Shown here: piece after piece, positions 1 to 9,523 of the stretch
Layout: every line of letters starts with the position of its first letter
Position numbering within the stretch: the first letter of the stretch is position 1
Source of the DNA: Telmatobacter sp. DSM 110680
GTDB lineage: Bacteria > Acidobacteriota > Terriglobia > Terriglobales > Acidobacteriaceae
Length of the DNA stretch: 64,000 nt
NCBI RefSeq assembly: GCF_039994875.1
Contig: NZ_CP121196.1
Location: forward strand, 4,650,001 to 4,714,000
Direction: 5' to 3'
Notes under the pieces: model-generated
What the model was told of the DNA's origin: nothing
Seen by the model: only the letters and a program-made list of their open reading frames with translations
Databases searched by the model: none
Program-made: the position numbers and the translations under genes

Positions 1-93
1 AAAAAGAATATCTATGACCAGGATTTGATCGGCATCCTACCGGATCCGATTCGCGACCGGAAGCAGGAGCCGGTAGTGGCGGAACTCGATTAA
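1..93 (+). CDS. 3' end of a probable 2-isopropylmalate synthase (partial)
   Basis: The reading frame is open from the first base and stops at a TAA at 91-93, giving 30 C-terminal residues. The segment KKNIYDQDL resembles the K-K-x-[IV]-x-D-[ED]-L stretch that follows the TIM-barrel in LeuA/HMGL-type synthases. Its position immediately upstream of leuB supports isopropylmalate synthase, or the related citramalate synthase. If this is LeuA, the protein ends only about 20 residues after this stretch and would lack the usual C-terminal leucine-binding regulatory domain. Only the tail is visible, so the assignment is tentative. Confidence 0.4.
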   Translation, partial: KKNIYDQDLIGILPDPIRDRKQEPVVAELD

Positions 94-104
94 TTTTTTA
101 CCTA

Positions 105-124
105 CAACTGACGACTGACGACTG
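105..124 (+). repeat. ACTGACG heptad repeat before leuB
   Basis: ACTGACG occurs twice in tandem and is followed by ACTGG, within the 38-nt gap between the upstream stop and the leuB start. It belongs to the ACTGNNN heptad family also seen before ilvB, ridA and pgk. No ribosome binding site is visible between the repeat and the leuB ATG. Confidence 0.7.
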
Positions 125-131
125 GATTGCG

Positions 132-1229
132 ATGAAGCTGAAAATTCTTGTCACTGCCGGAGACGGCATCGGCCCCGAGGTCACGAACGAAGCTGTCTCT
201 GTGCTGCACGAGGTTGCGGAGATCGGTGGCCACAAGCTCGAAATCACGGCAAAGCGCATTGGCGGTGTGGCGATTGTGAAGGATGGATCGCCGCTGCCCA
301 AGGACACTCTTGATGCCGCGCTGGCGAGCGATGCCGTGCTGCTGGGCGCAGTGGGTGGCAATGAATTCAATTCCCTTCCTCCGGATAAGCGGCCTGAGGC
401 TGGACTGCTGCAACTGCGTGCGGCGCTGGGGGGATTTGCGAATCTGCGGCCGGCATTCGCATTCAAGGAACTGGCGGTGAACAGCCCGCTGCGCCCGGAG
501 ATTATTGACGGCGCAGATATCTTATTTGTCCGCGAACTGCTGGGCGGCCTATATTTCGGCGCTCCGCGCGAGTGGAACAAGGCGAAGGGCGAAGCGTGGA
601 ACACCATGCGCTATACACGCGAAGAAGTGGCGCGAGTGTCGCGGATCGCGTTTGAACTGGCGATGAAGCGGCGCAAGAAGCTGACCAGCGTGGACAAGGC
701 CAACGTGCTGGAAGTTTCACAGCTATGGCGCGCAACGGTGAATGAAGTTGCTGCGGAGTTTCCGGCAGTGACGGTGGAACATCAATACGTTGATGCGATG
801 TCGATGCACCTGATGAACCAGCCACGCAACTATGACGTTGTTCTTACGGAGAATCTATTCGGTGACATTCTCAGCGATGAGTCGGCTGTAATCACGGGAT
901 CGCTCGGCATGCTGCCCTCAGCGACAATCGGCGGCAAGGTGAATTTGTATGAACCGGTGCATGGTTCGGCGCCGGATATCGCGGGCAAGGGATTGGCGAA
1001 TCCGCTGGGAGCGATTTTGACGGGCGCGTTGATTCTGCGGCATTCGGGTGCACTTGAAGCGGAGGCTGCGGCGATTGAATCGGCCGTCCGCAAGGTGCTG
1101 GAGCAGGGCTTCCGCACGCCGGATTTGGCGCGTGGAAATTCGCAGGGACTTCCGGTGCTGTCAACGAAGGAGATGGGCGCGAAAGTCCGCGAGACGGTGA
1201 AGAGTCAGCTGCTAGCTGCCAGCCGCTAG
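132..1229 (+). CDS. leuB: 3-isopropylmalate dehydrogenase
   Basis: This enzyme oxidises and decarboxylates 3-isopropylmalate to 2-oxoisocaproate with NAD+ in leucine synthesis, in the cytoplasm. The 365-residue product has the family's usual length. The N-terminus carries the GDGIGPEV signature, the substrate-binding arginines lie in the LQLRAALG and [10 protein letters not shown] stretches, and the metal/active-site region reads [13 protein letters not shown], followed by [10 protein letters not shown]. It is the first complete gene of the leu/ilv operon. The ATG at 132 has no clear Shine-Dalgarno and follows a heptad repeat. The last codons (QLLAASR, stop) are written in AGCT-type heptads, so the repeat has entered the coding end. 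Confidence 0.97.
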   Translation: MKLKILVTAGDGIGPEVTNEAVSVLHEVAEIGGHKLEITAKRIGGVAIVKDGSPLPKDTLDAALASDAVLLGAVGGNEFNSLPPDKRPEAGLLQLRAALGGFANLRPAFAFKELAVNSPLRPEIIDGADILFVRELLGGLYFGAPREWNKAKGEAWNTMRYTREEVARVSRIAFELAMKRRKKLTSVDKANVLEVSQLWRATVNEVAAEFPAVTVEHQYVDAMSMHLMNQPRNYDVVLTENLFGDILSDESAVITGSLGMLPSATIGGKVNLYEPVHGSAPDIAGKGLANPLGAILTGALILRHSGALEAEAAAIESAVRKVLEQGFRTPDLARGNSQGLPVLSTKEMGAKVRETVKSQLLAASR

Positions 1230-1233
1230 CTAA
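1206..1233 (+). repeat. AGCT-type heptad repeat overlapping the leuB stop
   Basis: Four 7-nt units are in register: CAGCTGC, TAGCTGC, CAGCCGC, TAGCTAA. They encode the last leuB residues, and the stop TAG (1227-1229) lies inside the last unit. The same heptad style recurs in the ilvB-ilvN gap, after ilvC and at glyQ/glyS. Confidence 0.7.
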
Positions 1234-1356
1234 GAGCCTGTTCGCGGCAGCGAGATCAGCACGGATTAACACGAAAAGAATTGATTCCGAATCGGAGTCG
1301 CAGAAATATCAACCAGCAGGACATAGCTGGCGGCTGAAAACCAGGAGTTGTTTTTA

Positions 1357-2802
1357 ATGATTACCGCACCAAAAACATTATTCGAGAAGGTCTGGGAGCA
1401 GCACGTAGTGGTGGAGCCAAAGGGCGAGCCCACGCTGATCTACATCGATCTGCAATTGCTGCACGAGGTCACTTCTCCGCAGGCGTTTGAAGGGCTTCGT
1501 CTTGCTGGACGCAAGGTGCGGCGGCCGGACCGCTGCATTGCAACTGTGGATCACAACGTGCCGACGACCGTTGAAGGCAGGCTACATATCGTGGACCAGA
1601 TTGCTGCGACGCAGATTGACGCGCTACGCAAAAACTGTGCAGACTTCGGCGTTGAGCTCTACGACGTGAACAGCCGCGAACAAGGCATCGTGCACGTGAT
1701 CGGACCGGAACTAGGTATTACCAAACCGGGGATGACGATTGTGTGCGGTGACTCGCATACATCGACGCACGGCGCATTTGGCGCGCTGGCATTCGGCATC
1801 GGCACGAGCGAAGTGGAGCATGTGCTGGCGACGCAAACACTACCGCAATCGAAGCCAAAGACGTTTCGGATTTCAGTCGAAGGCAAGTTGCCGCAGGGTG
1901 TGACAGCCAAGGACATTATTCTCGCCATCATCGGCAAGATCGGGACGGACGGCGCGACTGGCTGTGTGGTCGAATATGCGGGCTCGGCGATTCGGGCGCT
2001 CTCGATGGAAGGGCGCATGACCATCTGCAACATGAGTATCGAAGCCGGTGCGCGCGCGGGCATGATCGCTCCGGACGAGACGACATTCGCGTATCTCGAG
2101 GGCCGCAGGTTCAGCCCCAAGGGAGAAGCGTGGAAGACCGCTGTTAGCGAGTGGAGCAAGTTGCCCAGTGATCCCGGTGCGAAGTTCGATCGCGAACTGG
2201 TGATCGATGCGGCAACGCTTGTTCCGTATGTGAGCTGGGGAACGAGTCCGGGCATGGTGGCGCCGATTACGGCCTCGGTTCCGGATCCTGCGGCGACGAA
2301 AGATGAGCAGGAACGGAAAGGGCTGGAACGGGCGCTTGAGTACATGGCGTTGAAGCCGGGCACTCCGTTGGCTGAAGTTGAAATCGATCGCGTATTCATC
2401 GGATCGTGCACAAATTCGCGCATCGAAGATTTGCGCGCGGCAGCAAAGATCGCGTTGGGACACAAGGTGTCGACCCATGTGAGCGCGATGGTGGTGCCGG
2501 GTTCGCAACAGGTGAAGGCGCAGGCTGAACAGGAAGGTCTCGATCAGATATTCAAGGATGCGGGCTTTGATTGGCGCGAGCCGGGCTGCTCGATGTGCCT
2601 GGGCATGAACCCTGACATTCTTTCGCCGGGAGAGCGCTGCGCGTCAACAAGCAACCGCAACTTCGAGGGGCGGCAAGGGCGCGGAGGCCGCACGCACCTG
2701 GTATCGCCGGAGATGGCGGCAGCAGCGGCGATCGCAGGACACTTCGTGGATATTCGCAACTGGCCTGTTCATGAATCAGCACGCGAGGAGGTCAAGGCCT
2801 GA
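1357..2802 (+). CDS. leuC: 3-isopropylmalate dehydratase, large subunit
   Basis: LeuC and LeuD together isomerise 2-isopropylmalate to 3-isopropylmalate through a [4Fe-4S] cluster. The 481-residue product has the aconitase-family cluster ligands: one Cys in IGSCTNSR and two in [10 protein letters not shown]. The [13 protein letters not shown] substrate/cluster motif and the C-terminal [11 protein letters not shown] motif are present. The ATG at 1357 was chosen over an in-frame TTG at 1348 because CCAGGAG (1341-1347) stands 9 nt before the ATG but directly abuts the TTG. The stop overlaps the leuD start by one base (TGATG), which implies translational coupling of the two subunits. Confidence 0.97.
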   Translation: MITAPKTLFEKVWEQHVVVEPKGEPTLIYIDLQLLHEVTSPQAFEGLRLAGRKVRRPDRCIATVDHNVPTTVEGRLHIVDQIAATQIDALRKNCADFGVELYDVNSREQGIVHVIGPELGITKPGMTIVCGDSHTSTHGAFGALAFGIGTSEVEHVLATQTLPQSKPKTFRISVEGKLPQGVTAKDIILAIIGKIGTDGATGCVVEYAGSAIRALSMEGRMTICNMSIEAGARAGMIAPDETTFAYLEGRRFSPKGEAWKTAVSEWSKLPSDPGAKFDRELVIDAATLVPYVSWGTSPGMVAPITASVPDPAATKDEQERKGLERALEYMALKPGTPLAEVEIDRVFIGSCTNSRIEDLRAAAKIALGHKVSTHVSAMVVPGSQQVKAQAEQEGLDQIFKDAGFDWREPGCSMCLGMNPDILSPGERCASTSNRNFEGRQGRGGRTHLVSPEMAAAAAIAGHFVDIRNWPVHESAREEVKA

Positions 2803-3413
2803 TGGAACCGTTCAAGACACTGACAGCATTGGCTGCGCCGCTCGACCGCACGAATGTCGATACCGACCAGATTATTCCCAAGCAGTTTTTAAAGCGCATT
2901 GAGCGCACGGGGTATGGCGATTTTCTGTTCTTCGATTGGCGGCGGACTGCGTCGGGCGATCCGGATCCCAATTTTTCGCTCAATGATCCGCGCTACAAGG
3001 GCGCGCAGATTCTGATTGCCGGGAAGAACTTTGCCTGCGGATCGAGTCGCGAGCACGCTGCCTGGGCGCTGAGTGATTTTGGATTTCGCGTGGTGATTGC
3101 GCCGACCTTTGCCGATATCTTTTTTTCGAATGCCGGGAAGAATGGGATTGTACTGGCGCGGCTGAGCGAGGAGGAAGTTGCGACGCTTCTGCGGAATGCA
3201 AAGGAAATTCCCAACTACAAATTGACGGTTTCGCTGGAAGAGCAGACAGTCACGGACGATCGCGGGTTCAAGGCTTCATTCGAGGTTGATCCGTTCCGCA
3301 AGTTCTGCCTGATGGAAGGGCTAGACGATATTGGTTTGACGTTGCGCCATGCGGCAGAGCTTGATTCCTACGAAACACAACACGACAAAGCTGAATGGCT
3401 GAAGGCCAAATAA
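2802..3413 (+). CDS. leuD: 3-isopropylmalate dehydratase, small subunit
   Basis: This is the swivel-domain partner of LeuC in leucine synthesis. At 203 residues it is a normal LeuD. The N-terminal stretch [13 protein letters not shown] and the [13 protein letters not shown] motif, which holds the substrate-contacting serine/arginine loop, are both present. A strong GAGGAGGT site lies in the 3' end of leuC, and the start overlaps the leuC stop by one base. The next gene, ilvD, begins 8 nt after its stop. Confidence 0.97.
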   Translation: MEPFKTLTALAAPLDRTNVDTDQIIPKQFLKRIERTGYGDFLFFDWRRTASGDPDPNFSLNDPRYKGAQILIAGKNFACGSSREHAAWALSDFGFRVVIAPTFADIFFSNAGKNGIVLARLSEEEVATLLRNAKEIPNYKLTVSLEEQTVTDDRGFKASFEVDPFRKFCLMEGLDDIGLTLRHAAELDSYETQHDKAEWLKAK

Positions 3414-3421
3414 GAGAGCGA

Positions 3422-5095
3422 ATGACCATCGAAGGTAAGCGACAGAGTATTCCGTTGACTGAGGGCCCGAGCCGCGCGGCGGCGCGTTCTTATTTACGCG
3501 GGTCTGGATTTGCGAAAGACGATCTTCACAAGCCGATTATCGGTATTGCGAATACGTGGACCGAGATCGGCACATGCAATGTGCATCTACGCGAAGTGGC
3601 CGAGGCGCTGAAGGAAGGCATTCGCGAGGCGGGCGGGACGCCGATGGAGTTCAACACCATCACCATCTCCGACGGCATCACCATGGGCACGCAGGGGATG
3701 AAGGCCTCGCTGGTATCGCGCGAGGTGATCGCCGACTCCATCGAACTGGTTGCGCGTGGAAATTTGTTTGACGGGCTGGTGGGCATCGGCGGGTGCGACA
3801 AGAACATGCCGGGCATCATCATGGCGCTGTGCCGGCTGGATATTCCGGGGATGATGCTGTATGGCGGGTCCATTGCGCCGGGCAAACTGAACGGGATCGA
3901 CATCACGATTCAGAATGTGTTTGAAGGCATCGGTGCGTACGCCGCCGGAAAGATTGACGAAGCTGGACTGGAAGCGCTCGAAGCGAATGCATGCCCTGGC
4001 GCGGGCGCATGCGGCGGCCAGTTCACTGCCAACACGATGGCGATGAGCGGGGAAATGCTGGGGATTTCGCCGATGCAACTTTCGGGCGTTCCTGCCACCG
4101 ATAAGGATAAGCACGCAGCAACGCGCGAGGCTGGGCGGATGCTGATGGAAGCTGTGCGCGCAAATCGGCGGCCTTCGCAAATCATCACGAAGAAGGCCAT
4201 TGAAAACACGATTGCGAGCGTAGCGGCAAGCGGTGGATCGACGAACGCCGTTCTGCACTTGTTGGCGATTTCGCGCGAGATGGGCATTGAGCTTTCGATC
4301 GATGACTTTGATGCGATTTCGAAGAAGACGCCGTTTATCTGCGACCTTACTCCTGCAGGCAAATATGTCGCAAAAGATTACCAGGCTGCGGGCGGATCGC
4401 GACTGCTGGCGAAGCGCATGATCGATGCGGGGCATGCGGATGGTTCGACGCTCACGATCAGCGGGCGCACGCTGGCTGAGGAAGCGGCGCTTGCCGAGGA
4501 GACTCCGGGACAGGTAGTCATCAAGACCTTCGAGCAGCCCATCAAGCCAACCGGCGGGCTGGTGATTCTAAAAGGCAATCTCGCTCCCGAAGGCTGCGTG
4601 ATGAAGATTGCGGCTGCCGATCGTTATGAGCACCGTGGGCCAGCGCGGGTATTTGATTCCGAAGAAGCATGCTTCGCCGCGGTGCAGGGCGACAAGATCA
4701 AGCCCGGCGACGTGCTGGTGATTCGTTATGAAGGGCCGAAGGGCGGTCCGGGAATGCGCGAGATGTTGCAGGTAACGGCAGCGGTTAGCGGACATCCAGA
4801 ACTCAGCCACACAGTTGCGCTGCTTACCGACGGACGATTCAGTGGAGCAACGCGAGGATTCACGGCGGGACATGTAGCGCCTGAAGCATTTGTCGGCGGG
4901 CCGATCGCGGCGGTGCGTGAGGGTGACATCATTTCCTTCGATATCAAGAAGCGCACGCTGGATGTGGAGATCAGCGCGGAGGAGATGGCGAAGCGGCTGA
5001 AGGATTTCAAGCCGCCAGCGCTGCGGTGGCCGGCCGGGGTATTCCGCAAGTACGTCGATCGCGTGAATTCCGCATCGCTTGGGGCGACGACGTAG
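3422..5095 (+). CDS. ilvD: Dihydroxy-acid dehydratase
   Basis: IlvD dehydrates dihydroxyisovalerate and dihydroxymethylvalerate to 2-oxo acids, the third step of valine/isoleucine synthesis. The 557-residue product has the Fe-S cysteines in GGCDKNMPG and in [16 protein letters not shown], and a conserved ending around [11 protein letters not shown]. An earlier in-frame ATG at 3395 overlaps leuD by 19 nt. I prefer 3422 because it follows the leuD stop with a GAGAG sequence and gives the usual family N-terminus. It lies in the same transcription unit as leuD and ilvB. Confidence 0.96.
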   Translation: MTIEGKRQSIPLTEGPSRAAARSYLRGSGFAKDDLHKPIIGIANTWTEIGTCNVHLREVAEALKEGIREAGGTPMEFNTITISDGITMGTQGMKASLVSREVIADSIELVARGNLFDGLVGIGGCDKNMPGIIMALCRLDIPGMMLYGGSIAPGKLNGIDITIQNVFEGIGAYAAGKIDEAGLEALEANACPGAGACGGQFTANTMAMSGEMLGISPMQLSGVPATDKDKHAATREAGRMLMEAVRANRRPSQIITKKAIENTIASVAASGGSTNAVLHLLAISREMGIELSIDDFDAISKKTPFICDLTPAGKYVAKDYQAAGGSRLLAKRMIDAGHADGSTLTISGRTLAEEAALAEETPGQVVIKTFEQPIKPTGGLVILKGNLAPEGCVMKIAAADRYEHRGPARVFDSEEACFAAVQGDKIKPGDVLVIRYEGPKGGPGMREMLQVTAAVSGHPELSHTVALLTDGRFSGATRGFTAGHVAPEAFVGGPIAAVREGDIISFDIKKRTLDVEISAEEMAKRLKDFKPPALRWPAGVFRKYVDRVNSASLGATT

Positions 5096-5107
5096 AAGCA
5101 GTACATA

Positions 5108-5148
5108 GTGGTCAGTGAACAGTGATCAGACAAAAGCTGGAAGCTACC
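5108..5148 (+). repeat. Heptad repeats before ilvB (both families)
   Basis: GTGGTCA, GTGAACA and GTGATCA are consecutive units at 5108-5128 and are the reverse complement of the ACTGNNN family. Two AGCT-type units (AGCTGGA, AGCTACC, 5135-5148) follow before the ilvB ribosome binding site. This places both heptad families side by side in the 65-nt ilvD-ilvB gap. Confidence 0.7.
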
Positions 5149-5160
5149 AAGGAGAACAAC

Positions 5161-6927
5161 ATGGGACGCAACGCAAACGCTAAATCCGCTGAGAGCCACT
5201 TGACTACGCCTACGCGCTTGACGGGCGCAGAGATTGTTTGGGCGACGCTGGTAGGTGAGGGCGTGACCACGGTCTTTGGGTATCCGGGTGGAGCGATTCT
5301 GCCGGTCTACGACGCGCTGCGGAAGTTTCCCATTCATCACGTCCTCGTCCGCCACGAGCAGGGCGCGGCGCACATGGCTGACGGCTATTCGCGCGCTTCA
5401 GGCAAGGTAGGCGTGGCCATGGCCACCAGCGGTCCGGGCGCTACGAACTTGGTAACCGGCATTGCGACAGCCATGCTCGATTCGATTCCTATGGTGTGTA
5501 TCACCGGAAATGTTTCGAGCAAGGTGCTGGGAACGGACGCCTTTCAAGAAGTAGACATAACGGGCATTACCCTGCCGGTGACGAAGCATAATTTTCTCGT
5601 CAACAAGACCGAGGATATCGCGCACGCGATTCGCTATGCGTTTCAAATCGCGGTGAGCGGACGTCCGGGGCCGGTGCTGGTCGATATCACGAAAGATGCA
5701 CAGCAAGGGACGGCAATCTTTGATTTTGAAGCTGCCAAGCCTCGCGCTTATCGTCCGCACCCCATGTTGCACGTGGATGAGAGTGGGCTGAAACATGCGG
5801 CAGAGCTGATCAAGAATGCGAAGCGGCCAGTGATTCTTGCGGGGCACGGAATTTCAGAGTCGGGCGCGATGGAGCAGGTTCGTACTCTGGCCGAGCGTGC
5901 ACAGATTCCGGTTGCGCTTACGCTGCTTGGTCTCGGCTCCTTCCCCGCCTCGCATGCGCTGAACATGGGCATGATGGGGATGCATGGTGAGTCGTGGGTG
6001 AACACCGCGATTCAGGAAGCCGATCTGCTGATTGCGTGCGGCATGCGCTTTGACGACCGTGTAACCGGCACTCCAAGCACATATGCGTTAAAGGCAAAGA
6101 AGATTCACATCGAGGTCGATCCTGCAGAAGTCAACAAGAACGTAAAGGTCGACGTTGGGTTGATTGGCGACTTGCGCGAGGTGCTTGAAGAGTTGCTTCC
6201 GCGAATTGCCGGGCGCGACGGATCGGCATGGCTCAAGACGATTGAATCGAGCAAGGGAGCGGTCTCGGTACACGATATCAAGAACCTTCCGGATTCCGGT
6301 CACCTGTATGCGGCGCACGTGATGCACGATTTGTGGCGCATCACCGGCGGCGATGCAATCGTCGCGACCGATGTAGGCCAGCACCAGATGTGGGAGGCGC
6401 AGTATTTCCACCATGAAACGCCGCGATCGCTGGTGACTTCAGGCGGACTGGGTACGATGGGCTTTGCTCTGCCCGCCGCGATTGGTGCGAAGATGGCATG
6501 CCCCGACAAGGAAGTGTGGGTGATTGCGGGCGATGGTGGATTCCAGATGACAGCGGCAGAGTTGTCGACCATCGTGCAGGAGAAGCTAAAGATCAACATC
6601 GCCATCATCAATAACGGATACCTCGGCATGGTTCGTCAGTGGCAGGAGTTCTTTTACGAGAGCAACTACGAATCGACGCCGCTAGTGAGCCCCGATTTTG
6701 TAAAGCTGGCCGATGCTCACGGGATCGCGGGACGCGCTGTGACTACACGAGCCGAGGTCGCTGAAGCTGTGAATGAAGCGCGCAAGGCTCCGGGTGCGTT
6801 CCTCCTAAACTTCATGGTTGAGAAAGAAGACTCGGTGTACCCGATGATTCCCGCGGGGAATGCATTGCACGAGATGATTCGACGCCCCGGCAAGAACCCG
6901 CTGGTTGAATCGGCAGACGACGAATAA
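5161..6927 (+). CDS. ilvB: Acetolactate synthase, large (catalytic) subunit
   Basis: This thiamine-diphosphate enzyme condenses pyruvate with pyruvate or 2-oxobutyrate at the entry of valine/leucine and isoleucine synthesis. The catalytic Glu lies in VRHEQGAAHMADGY. The FAD-associated middle domain follows, and the ThDP/Mg motif runs GDGGFQMTAAEL to NN near residue 460. The ATG at 5161 has AAGGAG (5149-5154) at 6-nt spacing; an upstream in-frame GTG at 5122 lies inside the heptad repeat and is rejected. The product has 588 residues, normal for the family. ilvN, its regulatory subunit, follows after 131 nt. Confidence 0.96.
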   Translation: MGRNANAKSAESHLTTPTRLTGAEIVWATLVGEGVTTVFGYPGGAILPVYDALRKFPIHHVLVRHEQGAAHMADGYSRASGKVGVAMATSGPGATNLVTGIATAMLDSIPMVCITGNVSSKVLGTDAFQEVDITGITLPVTKHNFLVNKTEDIAHAIRYAFQIAVSGRPGPVLVDITKDAQQGTAIFDFEAAKPRAYRPHPMLHVDESGLKHAAELIKNAKRPVILAGHGISESGAMEQVRTLAERAQIPVALTLLGLGSFPASHALNMGMMGMHGESWVNTAIQEADLLIACGMRFDDRVTGTPSTYALKAKKIHIEVDPAEVNKNVKVDVGLIGDLREVLEELLPRIAGRDGSAWLKTIESSKGAVSVHDIKNLPDSGHLYAAHVMHDLWRITGGDAIVATDVGQHQMWEAQYFHHETPRSLVTSGGLGTMGFALPAAIGAKMACPDKEVWVIAGDGGFQMTAAELSTIVQEKLKINIAIINNGYLGMVRQWQEFFYESNYESTPLVSPDFVKLADAHGIAGRAVTTRAEVAEAVNEARKAPGAFLLNFMVEKEDSVYPMIPAGNALHEMIRRPGKNPLVESADDE

Positions 6928-6938
6928 GACAGCTACTC

Positions 6939-7050
6939 ACTCCTAGCTTTCAGCTATTAGCTTCTTCGTGCCGCGCGATAGATCGCACCAGGTAACGACG
7001 AAGTGAGACCAGCCAAAGAAGAGCTAGGAGTTAGCAGCTAGAAGCTAGAG
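6939..7050 (+). repeat. Complementary AGCT-type heptad tracts between ilvB and ilvN
   Basis: The left tract (6939-6965) reads through TAGCTTT, CAGCTAT, TAGCTTC. The right tract (7022-7049) is four exact-register heptads: AGCTAGG, AGTTAGC, AGCTAGA, AGCTAGA. ACTCCTAGCT (6939-6948) is perfectly complementary to AGCTAGGAGT (7022-7031), and TAGCTTCT (6958-6965) can pair with AGAAGCTA (7040-7047). The 131-nt spacer can therefore form a large stem just before the ilvN start. Confidence 0.65.
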
Positions 7051-7058
7051 GCATTTTT

Positions 7059-7649
7059 ATGTTGCATACATTTGTGGCTTACGTTGAAGATTTGCCGGGC
7101 GTGTTGACACGCGTGGCTTCGCTGTTTCGGCGGTTAAACATCAATATCAGTTCACTCACTGTGGGTCGAAGCGAACGCGAAGGGCTGTCGCGGTTGACGC
7201 TGGTTTGCGAGGCGTCAGAAGTGGCTGGGCATCGCATTCGCGCCAGCTTGTTCAAGCTGGAAAACATAGTGGATGTGGACGATATTGCCAAGGCGCCCAA
7301 TGTGACGCGCGAGCTTGCGCTGATCAAAGTGGCGGCTACTCCGCGGAATCGCGCGCAGATTTTCGACCTGGTAGAGGTGTTCCGGGCGCGCATCGTCGAT
7401 CTGACTTCCGAGTCGCTGATGATCGAGATGACGGGCGTCGAAAGCAAGATCGAGGGCCTGATCGAAGTTCTGCGCGAGGACGATGGCCGAATCCTCGAAA
7501 TCTGCCGGAGCGGGAAGATGACGATGCGCCGCGGTCATCATACGTCGAGCGTGTTGAAGGCTATGGGCAAGGCGCCAGACGAGAGTTCCCTGCAAGAGGA
7601 CGTTACGGAAGATGCGGCCGAAGCAAACGCCGACGTCGAGCCGGCATAG
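7059..7649 (+). CDS. ilvN: Acetolactate synthase, small (regulatory) subunit
   Basis: This subunit activates IlvB and confers feedback inhibition by valine. The 196-residue product has an N-terminal ACT domain (about residues 3-75, with DLPGVLTRVASLFRRLNINI and SLTVGRSE) and the second conserved domain (VFRARIVDLTSES through EICRSGKMTMRRG). A GAGG at about 7046-7050 serves the ATG at 7059. The extra C-terminal 30 residues are acidic and not conserved in the family. It lies downstream of ilvB across an intergenic region with strong inverted repeats. Confidence 0.95.
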   Translation: MLHTFVAYVEDLPGVLTRVASLFRRLNINISSLTVGRSEREGLSRLTLVCEASEVAGHRIRASLFKLENIVDVDDIAKAPNVTRELALIKVAATPRNRAQIFDLVEVFRARIVDLTSESLMIEMTGVESKIEGLIEVLREDDGRILEICRSGKMTMRRGHHTSSVLKAMGKAPDESSLQEDVTEDAAEANADVEPA

Positions 7650-7723
7650 GCTGTCAGCAAGATTGGCCGCTTGAGCCCACGGTGACCCTGGATTGGTATT
7701 CTCACCTGGAAGGATGAAAAATC

Positions 7724-8341
7724 ATGGACCCAGATAGCAAAGCCTGCCCGGTTTGCGGAGAGACCATCAAGGCCGCAGCCATCAAGTGCCGATTCTGCAA
7801 CACCGACCTTGCCAACTACGCCGCCGCCAAGGAAGTAGAAGCGGAGCACGACCTGTTCGTCGGCCACCCGGCACTGATCTACACGGTAGGGCAATTGATG
7901 CCGTTTCTAATCGTCGCCGCGATTACTGCTGCTGTCGGTTACGCCATGGCCAAGGGATATATCGAGCAAAACAACCAGTACATTCTTTACCTCGGCTTGT
8001 TCTTTGTTGTCGCGTGCCTGGTGATTTGCCTGGTGTATTACATGAAGAGCCGGCGCGTGTTTTACAGGATCACCACGCAGCGAATCAAGCTGGAGCGCGG
8101 GATTCTGTCAAAGGTGCAGGAGTCGCTGGAACTGTTTCGCATTGATCATTTTGAATTGCGTAAGCCGCTTGGCAGCCGGATTCTTGGGATGTCGTCGCTG
8201 CACATTTTCTCTTCCGATGCCGAGCTTGAAAATTTTTCGATTTATGGCGTGCCTCGACTGGAAACGCTCGCCGATGAGTTGCGCGAGTGCCAGCTACGTG
8301 AACGCACCCGCCGCAGCACAACCACATTCGTAAGGGCGTAA
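7724..8341 (+). CDS. Zinc-ribbon and bacterial PH-domain membrane protein
   Basis: The 205-residue protein begins with a zinc ribbon (CPVC at residue 9, then CRFC after about 12 residues). Two membrane helices (about residues 50-75 and 87-108) follow. The C-terminal domain starts at RRVFYRITTQRIKLERG and matches the bPH2/YdbS-like (DUF304) pattern, with DHFELRKPLGSRILG and later a conserved serine/phenylalanine strand. The function is unknown; such proteins are thought to act at the inner membrane. It sits between ilvN and ilvC, unlike a biosynthetic enzyme, and appears co-transcribed with them. The ATG at 7724 follows GGAAGG at about 7709. Confidence 0.8.
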   Translation: MDPDSKACPVCGETIKAAAIKCRFCNTDLANYAAAKEVEAEHDLFVGHPALIYTVGQLMPFLIVAAITAAVGYAMAKGYIEQNNQYILYLGLFFVVACLVICLVYYMKSRRVFYRITTQRIKLERGILSKVQESLELFRIDHFELRKPLGSRILGMSSLHIFSSDAELENFSIYGVPRLETLADELRECQLRERTRRSTTTFVRA

Positions 8342-9421
<1,080 letters not shown>

Positions 9422-9424
9422 TTT

Positions 9425-9452
9425 CAAGCCGCTAGCTCCTGGCTTCAGCTTT
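9425..9452 (+). repeat. Degenerate AGCT-type heptads after ilvC
   Basis: The run contains CTAGCTC, CTGGCTT and CAGCTTT between the ilvC stop and the terminator stem. The period is 7 with one slip. It extends the heptad family to the 3' border of the operon. Confidence 0.45.
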
Positions 9453-9501
9453 AGCCCTGCTTGTGCGTGACCCTGAGGTCGAACGCACCTGCAGGGCTTT
9501 T
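9453..9501 (+). terminator. Rho-independent-type terminator of the leu/ilv operon
   Basis: Three nested stems are visible: AGCCCTGC (9453-9460) with GCAGGGCT (9491-9498), GTGCGT (9463-9468) with ACGCAC (9483-9488), and GACC (9469-9472) with GGTC (9477-9480). The outer stem runs into TTTT (9498-9501). It also separates ilvC from the convergent MFS gene. Confidence 0.8.
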
Positions 9502-9523
9502 GCATTGGACTGAAGGTCTGACC

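Noticed and set aside
3587-4435. Long open frame opposite ilvD
   Set aside because: It is a shadow of the GC-rich ilvD frame, with Arg/His-rich composition, no ribosome site and no family pattern.
5122-5160. Longer ilvB starting at the GTG in the heptad repeat
   Set aside because: AAGGAG at 6-nt spacing serves the ATG at 5161, and the extra residues are encoded by repeat sequence.
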